64,000 nt of DNA, from NCBI GenBank assembly GCA_002749535.1, contig MZZL01000029.1:62001-126000 (forward strand). The letters are read 5' to 3'. How positions within the stretch are numbered: the first letter of the stretch is position 1; each line of letters opens with the position of its first letter. Under the pieces are notes generated by a model. That model searched no databases, was not told the origin of the DNA, and saw only the letters and a list, made by a program, of their open reading frames with translations. A program made the translations under genes and the position numbers. Source of the DNA: Apophysomyces variabilis (lineage: Eukaryota > Mucoromycota > Mucoromycetes > Mucorales > Mucoraceae). Of the stretch, positions 57,290 through 64,000 are shown one piece after another.

Positions 57290-60200
57290 ACCTACCAGTA
57301 TGGTGGCTTTCTGAAGACGACTGTACGCACCTATAGTAAAGATATATTAGCTGTTAAAGCTGCCACACTTTAAATATGTCGGTTACCTTTGAACGGTGGT
57401 ATCGGCAATATTGGATATTCCAGCGTCAAAATGGCTGGGATCAAATGGTGGCAACGTTATCCTCTCTGCAGAAAATAGGTTGCTGATCGCCGCTAGTCCG
57501 ATGGCCACGGCGGCTTGAACGTCCCGATTTTGAGTCGTACGCCCTGCTTTAAAAGTAACACACTTCGAGTTGACGCAGCGCGAGCTTCCATTCATAGTAC
57601 GCCATTTAATTTCCTTGTAACGACGCCCTTTTGGGTGAATTATCTTCTGAAAACAGAATACGCATGTTTGCGAGCTACGATGCTCATCTGTCATTGCCAC
57701 TGGGGTGTACCTACGGTGTCTCGCCCGTAACCATTTGCCTCCACGCTTAGGATGGCCTTTCAATCTGGACCCAACACACGTCCCTTGGGTGCCAATCGCC
57801 ATAACTGGTATTACCCTCCTTCCGCTATCATGTGGCCCCGCTTCCATCGCGATCTTTCTTCTCTCGTTTGCAGCCACTCTATCGTATATTCTCTCCTTGT
57901 AGAGATCTTGTATCACCTTTTCTTTGTGCCACCTGTTTGAATGGTAAAAATCCCTGAGCGTCTTTCTACAGCTCCGACCAATCTATAAATGTGTATGTTA
58001 TCGATAGTTGTCCAAAAAAGACTAACGATTACCTTTTGACAACGAATAATATCTTGGACTGACATAGCTTTCTCCATCGAGGCTTCTTTCAATTGCTCTT
58101 CGGCTGCAAGAACCTCTGTATTCGACTGTGGCAATTATCACATAAGCACAACATATTGTAGCTGGCTTATTTACCTTCTTTCGTCGCTCCCGTTTCTTGC
58201 GGAATGTCCTTGCAAGTGTTTTTTCATCGAGCGATTTTGCCGTGATACGTATCGGCTTTGGTAGCTGGAGCATGTTAGTAGGAGAGACATCGATATCATC
58301 ATCGTGATCATTGACGTTATTGACACCCAGCATCGAATATCGATTGTAAAGCTGTAAATGGAAATCTGCTCTTTGTCTCGTAATAGGCACTGTAGTCGAC
58401 AGCACTTGCAAACCGTAATCAGTGCCACTGAACGTTAGTACATTGTTCTGATCTTCTAAAAGTGGCCCAAGGTCTAGTCGGCCTACGCTGTCTTCACAGC
58501 CGGGGCGTCTCCCACTTTGGGGTCTGCACAGGCTATCCTCCTCCTCCTCCTCATCCTCCTCCTCATTTTCCTCGTCGTTATTGTCGTTGTGCTTGTCCTT
58601 CTTTTTCTCCTTTTCTTTTTTGTATTTGGTATCTTCTTCATCACCGTCTGCTTCCTCCATTTTCTCGTCTTCTCCTCCTTTGCTTTTTCTCTCTTTTCTG
58701 CCAGCAGGACTTTTACCTTTTTTCTTTTGATGCGCTTTCACCAACTGTACGATTCTGTATATTAATATACGCTTTTATGTTGATGCAAGTTTGTATTCAA
58801 CGTTACCTGTTCCAACTTGTACTTCTTCCGTCTTGCATTTGCTAACCGATCGTGTACTTGATTCAAAGCCATTTGTTGGTTTGACCAGTTCAATTTTGCA
58901 GCTTTTAAAGCTTCATAGCTCAGTTTCTGCTGTTGATATGCTGCTTCCTTTTCAGTAACGTTTTCATGTTTGTCTGCCTTTCTTTTGTCCCTTATGCGCT
59001 TTTGACAAATAGCTTGATTTTCCTGATAGCTAGAGCGCAAACCTGCAACTAACTTCGTGGCTTCTTTCACAAGCTTGGTGTGTTGACATTTCAACGTTTC
59101 AAGTTTTTACATCCTTCTTTGTATCATCGAGAGTCTTTGCTAACTCAGGCGTGCTTTGTTGTTCGATGCTCGGCTCTTGGACGTAGGGTTCCTTTTTCCT
59201 ATAATACTTCTTTCGTCTCGCCTCGTACCGTGATTCTATGGGTCTTCTTTGTTCACAAACGTTACCATCAATAATTGCTGTTTTCTGCGGAGTTACTGTG
59301 ATGCGCCAGCGTGCTACCAACCCACGCTCCTTGCATGTTTTTTCAATAGCCTCTACCGTTGAAAAAACGATCCAATCACTGTTCGCTTTTCTGCTATTGC
59401 TTCGTCTCTGTTTGTGAACACTGAGCCGTCTGCCTTGTAAATATCAAGCTGGGCATAGCTTGACCCAAACATTTCATACATGGCTACTGCATCTAGTGGT
59501 AGTGCGTGAACAGAAGCAGGGCTGATTGTGGGACATATGGAAGCAGTGAACTCTTGATATCCAATCGAACAGAGCAAAGCGTTCGCCAATACTACGAAAT
59601 TGAGACGCAGCGGTATACAAGGAGCAATTTGTCCCCTAATGACGTACGGCCTTAATGCGTTTGCGATATTCACCACGGTATCGATTTCTTGAGGAGAAAA
59701 TGCATCGTCCGCATGAGAGGTAGCTAGCACATCTTCCACTGTTACATGGCCGCTGATCTTATCTGACTGTAGGAGGGCTTTGGTAATAGCTTGCAGGATA
59801 CCGAGCTTTCGCCTGCTTGGCTCACTTGTCTCCTCCTTCTCCTCCTCCTCCAGTTCTTCTTCTATTTGTTCGAACACACCGATGTGTGTTTCACCGAGGG
59901 ATATCAAAATCTTCGCTTGCTGCTCCTATTTTGCCACGTAAGCATATATCCTAATCAATAATGAAGTTTACCTCTTCTTTTGTAACCGACGCTCGGTTGT
60001 TCATTTGCTCTACTTTTATTGATTTTGGGTTGGACCTGGACTCCGATCGCGCCAGCAATTGGTTTTCGAGCCGTTCGATCGCCTCAGCACACGTCGCCGC
60101 ACGCGTGGCTAGCCTTACCAAGATATCATCTTCTTCTTCCTGCTCGATCTGCTTCTTCAAGTTTCGCAATTGCTTTTTCTCGTTTTTTAATTTCCTTTTG

Positions 60201-61453
60201 ATAGCTTTTTTCCGATATTGGTACTTGATCACTTGTTGCTGCTCGATTTCTTTTTCTCTTGCTAGTTTTGCCTTCTCTCTGATTTCTCGTACATTTTCTT
60301 CACGCCTTGGTGCAAGATTAACACGGAGTAGAACACGCAATAAGTGATTCATGCTTCTGTTGTAAAGAGATCCTGCCCACATATTCTTTAAATTCGTCGA
60401 AAATTGCTTCATGTAAAAATGAGACGTCCTGCAAAGACCATCGGGAATTACAGGCTGATTGTCAAGAGTTTGATCATGGAACTGCATCCATAAGTAGTGT
60501 TTTTCTTTGCTCACGTTTCCTTTTGTGCCAAAATATAACCCGTGCAGAAATTGGATATGGTTCTCATTGAACATGGAAAGTAGATCGTTGTTTCGCCTGC
60601 CTGGCATCTCGTCAAGAAACTGCGAAAGATTATCTGGCATTGGGGCTACAGGTACAAAATAGTCATCTACCAGCATACTTTCGTCACGTAATTTTTCTTT
60701 GGGTACAACTGTACGGATATCGAAGCCAGTTGATGTTTGGTCCAATTCAGCTTTCACTGAACCTGATGCTGGGTCTAGAGACAAGGAAACTGACACGTAT
60801 TTCAACATGGTAGCACGTACAACAGTTGCCAAGTCGGACACATAATCCGTCATTTGCACGGACGTCGACTCTACCGTGTGCATAAAAATCCTTTTCAGAT
60901 TTTCGTCAAGATCCGGCCGCAGTACGGATTTCAAAGGAACTGTACATGTCCTGAAAAGGTTATCCGAGTCTTCATCTTTCTTTTTGGGTCTGTTCTGCTT
61001 TCCTTCAGCTTTGACCACAGCCAAGACATCATCGAAGTTATCGACCGCGCATTGTCTCCAAAATTCGCCTGTTTTATGGGACGACGAGAGTCTAGAACGT
61101 ATCTGTTTCTCTATTGTCCCTTTAGGGACGCCCGCTTTTTTGTCTGCTTCCTCAAAACTTCCTCGAGGGATTCTGTCTGCTTTTTCAAGAGCTTGTCGCA
61201 AACGATCCATCCTTTTTTCTTGAGCCTTCAGTCTCTTTTCTTTTGTTTTGGCAGACTGTTTTCCTTTCTTTGTTTTTCTAGAATTTTTTGTCTCATTTTT
61301 CCACAGTTCGTTTGCTATAGTACTCTTCAACTTCTGTAAAAGTACTCCAAGCAAGGTATTTTTGGCTTGATCGTAGGATATCTGAGGCTCTGTTTGCCTT
61401 TTCCTTTTTCTTCTGGCGCTACCGCGTGGTGTAGGTAATTGTATTTCGTTCAT
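57290..61453 (-). CDS. giant divergent TnpB/Fanzor-like RuvC zinc-ribbon protein, near intact
   Basis: ATG 61453 opens a 500-codon exon: a basic start (RGSARRKRKRQ), helices, LHGLYFGTKGNVSKEKHYLW and MNHLLRVLLRVNLAPRREEN, then a long coiled coil. A GTAAAC-to-AATAG intron joins EQQAKILISLGETHIGVF. Later exons give CKERGLVARWRITVTPQKTAI, a coiled coil, a Lys/Glu low-complexity tract, SGTDYGLQVLSTTVPI (RuvC-I Asp near 58420) and LRDFYHSNRWHKEKVIQDLY. Then come VMAIGTQGTCVGSRLKGHPK (RuvC-II region), MTDEHRSSQTC, a zinc ribbon CVFC...CVNSKC and TTQNRDVQAAVAIGLAA (RuvC-III Asp near 57523). A one-base shift lies in the T4 run at 59387-59390. A second break at 59104-59108 may be a 37-base intron instead. 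About 1,300 residues in all, far larger than typical Fanzors. Confidence 0.72.
58534..58625. repeat. CTC/TCC-rich tract coding an acidic-basic low-complexity segment
   Basis: Minus-strand GAG/GAA/AAG codons within the giant RuvC gene give Lys/Glu runs and then a run of Asp/Glu, just before RuvC-I. The tract is nearly pure purine on the coding strand and likely variable in length. Confidence 0.75.
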
Positions 61454-61907
61454 AAAAAATACAAGAAATGTTGGATCTAGTTCTCAAAAGTAGAACGGAA
61501 AGGTGAGATGCGAATTGTTCTCTGAACTGTTGTCCAATTTTCACTTGACAGATTGGACTGCGAACTTTTCTGATAAAAAAAAAACTGAAACTTTATCACT
61601 TTATTTATCGTGGCTAGCTCTCATGTAGTTGAAAAGGAGAAAGAAGATAACGAGAAAAATTCGATTCGGACAACAGAGAAAAAATGGACAAGTCTTTATA
61701 ACGGTTGGCAAAGAAGGGAAAGACCAAGGATACAAAGTATAAAGAACCTAGGTTATAGTGATTGCTATTGAGAAAGAAGCGGCAATACGAATAAAGAAAA
61801 TCACAGGGAAGCAAGGATAAAGGTTAAGCTGACTTGAATATTCATGATCGCACTCCCACTTTTATTCCTTACCTTTTACTACCTTTATATCCAACCAATC
61901 TTGGTTC

Positions 61908-62624
61908 ATGGAAAAAGATGGAAAAGGTTCGCTTGCAACGTATCAGCGAAAGAAGAAAACAAAGTACGAGAGCAGAAAAGGCACACAATTAAATGTCTTT
62001 GTGTCGGATACAGGCCGCATAATTGCTCCAGTTGGTTGGGTTGATTTAGCCTTGTATCAAAAGATCGATAAAAGCCGGGCACTTGCTGTACCCTTCCATC
62101 TCAAAATCAAAGACCTGCATGCTCCAGAAATCGCGTGGCCTCCGTTCGCAGTAACATCGTACATTGCAACAGAAATCTCATACAGTTGCGTAAACGCGCC
62201 TCCGTGTTTACATAAAGGTAATACATGGACAAATTGAGCGGTACTTCACATGTATAATCTTTTTGGATTGCCCCCATCAACGGTCGATGTAATTGTATTT
62301 TTTCTCATAGACTTGTGGGTGGTTTTTACTCTGCTGCCACATCTTCAAGTCCTTCCCATAAGAATGCCGATGTGAGTGTAATCTCAACGCTGTTTGAGTA
62401 AAGTAAAGACGGCAATCAACTTTTACGTACGAATCCCCCGTAAAATGTCCAAATTGCTAAGGTGTACCGTCGTTTTCTTTGGGATATCCTTGTATGGAAA
62501 CCACTTCTTCAAGACTAAGTTTTGCCTTGATTACGATGTGACCATCTGCGTACTGCTGACCGCTACGATAGACCTACAGAAAATTCAGCAAGAAAATGCG
62601 TCCTACGGTTTAAATAAAGAATGA
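61908..62624 (+). CDS. hypothetical gene, exon structure unresolved
   Basis: ATG 61908 opens a 109-codon frame (LNVFVSDTGRIIAPVGWVDL, AVPFHLKIKDLHAPEIAWPP) up to a possible GTAATA donor after CLHK near 62216. A CATAG near 62310 could be the acceptor. A further stretch to 62624 reads KTAINFYVRIPRKMSK and ends YGLNKE, in a frame I could not join cleanly. An alternative upstream ATG 61844 would give a hydrophobic leader in another frame. No family recognised. Could be a decayed gene near the mobile elements. Confidence 0.35.
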
Positions 62625-63822
62625 AATAGTAAGCACGTTATCATGAATTGCTTTCTGTTTCGATTTATATTGCGCTTTTGTGTTAGAGCTCTGCATCTCC
62701 GTTTTCAAACTCAATGCATGCACCACAACTTCATGGTCCCGCATACAGTTTTGAATCGACTCCTATAATGCAGGCTCAATAGCATCAGCACTACTGCTTG
62801 CAACCGTTAGAGGGATATCTTCCTGCTGTTAGTCTGGGGTACATGCTTCGGAGGCACTGCTGTTGAACGATAATATTTGGAACGTTCGATGTAGTGCTTC
62901 ACTAGCCTTTTAAAGATCTAGTTATCAAAAACTTTTAAGGAAAAAGGAAAGGAAAAGAAGTACATTTACAATCTTTATATAAAGAACAGCCATTTTGGGG
63001 AAAACGTACCCGGTTCGTTGATATATCCCCGCCATTACTACAATGTCTTATCTAAGTCAATAAAAACTTAATTTTAACTAGGAAATTTTCTCCAAGTTCA
63101 AAGAACCAAATACGGCCAGCTTCCAGATTTCTGATTATGTGAAGCTATGGTACTTTGTAAAAGGTATTTAAAAAGCTTAACACCTCGCTTATCAGTGTTA
63201 ATGTATATGACTGAAAGCCCGAACTACTGATGATTTGATTCCATTTTTCGTTTAATAAGGGCAGCGATGTGTTGCAAATTCTTGCTGGCACACGACAATA
63301 GGCATGTGTGTGGAAGAAACGCTATACTACAGATTAACTGAATGCTAAATAGATAACCCATTCAAACAGAAGCTTACTATAGTTTGAATTCGATCTGTTC
63401 TTTCTCTTTGTTTTTTAGCTTCCATTTCTTTTTTTCTCCAAGAAGATTAAGAAGACAATGGTGAATGAAGCTCACATTATCATTAGTTTATCCACAGTTG
63501 TCTGCTTTGGATTCCTGTTGTTATGTTCCCTTTTCTTTATATATTTTTTTAACCTTATACACCTAACCTTATCTGAATTTAGATTTAGGTGGAAGTGACA
63601 CACACAGAGATACTGTGAAGAGAGAGTTTTTGAAAATGTACGATCCCTGGATCATGGCCGGTCTTGTTGAGTATTTCAGTCTGGTCACAATTTGACTGGT
63701 GACCTAAGTCATGACCCACTCCTGTTATACCCTAATAGTGACTTCCATGTTCAAAATCAGTCCCAAAACTCTGCCTTTTCTGACAAGCGGAGCTTGCACA
63801 TCTTAACATTAACACAAAACAC
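62625..63822. other. intergenic, 1.2 kb, with small coding-like frames
   Basis: At 63459-63602 ATG GTG AAT begins a 47-codon hydrophobic frame (AHIIISLSTVVCFGFLLLCS). Just after it, 63596-63693 reads SDTHRDTVKREFLKMYDPW and LVEYFSLVTI before a stop. I could not link them by convincing splice sites, and neither matches a family I know. The remainder is AT-rich. Confidence 0.35.
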
Positions 63823-64000
63823 ATGAAACGAATTGTCACGTTTCAGGACGACGAAACGGACTCGAGGCCGGCGACATGGGAGTCTGTGGAAACAATTGCC
63901 TCGAGACCTGCCAAAAAAAAGAGAAGTAATCGCGACGATCAGGACAAATTTACCGTTCAGCCCACCAAAAAGCTCGATCGAAAGTCGTTCTTAGCGAAAA
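63823..64000 (+). CDS. 5' end of an unidentified gene, cut by window
   Basis: ATG 63823 opens an uninterrupted frame to the window end (59 codons): MKRIVTFQDDETDSRPATWE, then a Lys/Arg-rich segment (RPAKKKRSNRDD), QPTKKLDRKSFLAK. The charged, disordered start with basic clusters resembles nuclear or nucleolar proteins. Nothing identifies the family. Confidence 0.5.
   Translation, partial: MKRIVTFQDDETDSRPATWESVETIASRPAKKKRSNRDDQDKFTVQPTKKLDRKSFLAK

Noticed and set aside
60854..61339. Plus-strand ORFs opposite the giant RuvC gene
   Set aside because: Phe/Ser-rich antisense shadows of a Lys/Glu-rich coding exon.

Overview
The window is nuclear DNA of an early-diverging filamentous fungus, most likely Mucoromycota (Mucorales-like). 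Genes are compact, about one per 2 kb, and are split by many short introns (mostly 45-75 bases) with GTA-type donors, CTAAC-like branch sites and TAG/CAG acceptors. Proteins such as an LtrA-domain protein, a BLI-3-like flavin protein, a calcineurin A with its autoinhibitory segment, a Pcl-type cyclin and several Fanzor/TnpB-like ORFs fit that placement. I cannot name a species. Gene models below were built by reading exons and splice sites by eye, so internal boundaries may be off by a few bases.

Layout. 1-8.1 kb: mostly minus-strand metabolic genes (TMEM62-type metallophosphoesterase cut by the window edge, HIT hydrolase, LEA-2-domain membrane protein, citrate-lyase-beta-like enzyme, BLI-3-like flavin protein, NDUFA4/B12D subunit). 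9-15.9 kb: plus strand, long-form tRNase Z, a reticulon, an orphan basic protein and a GPI-anchored mucin-like wall protein. 16.2-27.1 kb: mitochondrial carrier, homeodomain factor, glycerol-3-phosphate acyltransferase, calcineurin A and LtrA-like membrane protein. 29.1-31 kb: B-type cyclin with a destruction box. 31.6-34.7 kb: a decayed Fanzor-like gene, a small membrane-protein gene and a MITE. 35.5-44.3 kb: INCENP, a CTC1-like telomere protein, a Pcl cyclin and a CENP-M-like kinetochore protein. 45.1-53 kb: SWI/SNF-type ATPase, an RVxF-motif protein and a formin-type GBD/FH3 protein lacking FH2. 54.1-61.5 kb: a second decayed Fanzor-like gene and a much larger, divergent RuvC/zinc-ribbon gene. 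61.9-64 kb: poorly resolved genes, the last cut by the window edge.

The part that looks least described is the set of three RuvC plus zinc-ribbon (TnpB/Fanzor-type) genes. Two (31.6-33.7 and 54.1-55.8 kb) belong to one subfamily and are pseudogenes. The third (57.3-61.5 kb) belongs to a different subfamily and would encode more than 1,200 residues, with an acidic/basic low-complexity stretch just before RuvC-I. It is nearly intact, with one or two single-base breaks. The chromosome-biology genes at 35-44 kb (Aurora-complex scaffold, telomere OB-fold protein, kinetochore pseudo-GTPase) are also notable as rarely annotated proteins in this lineage.
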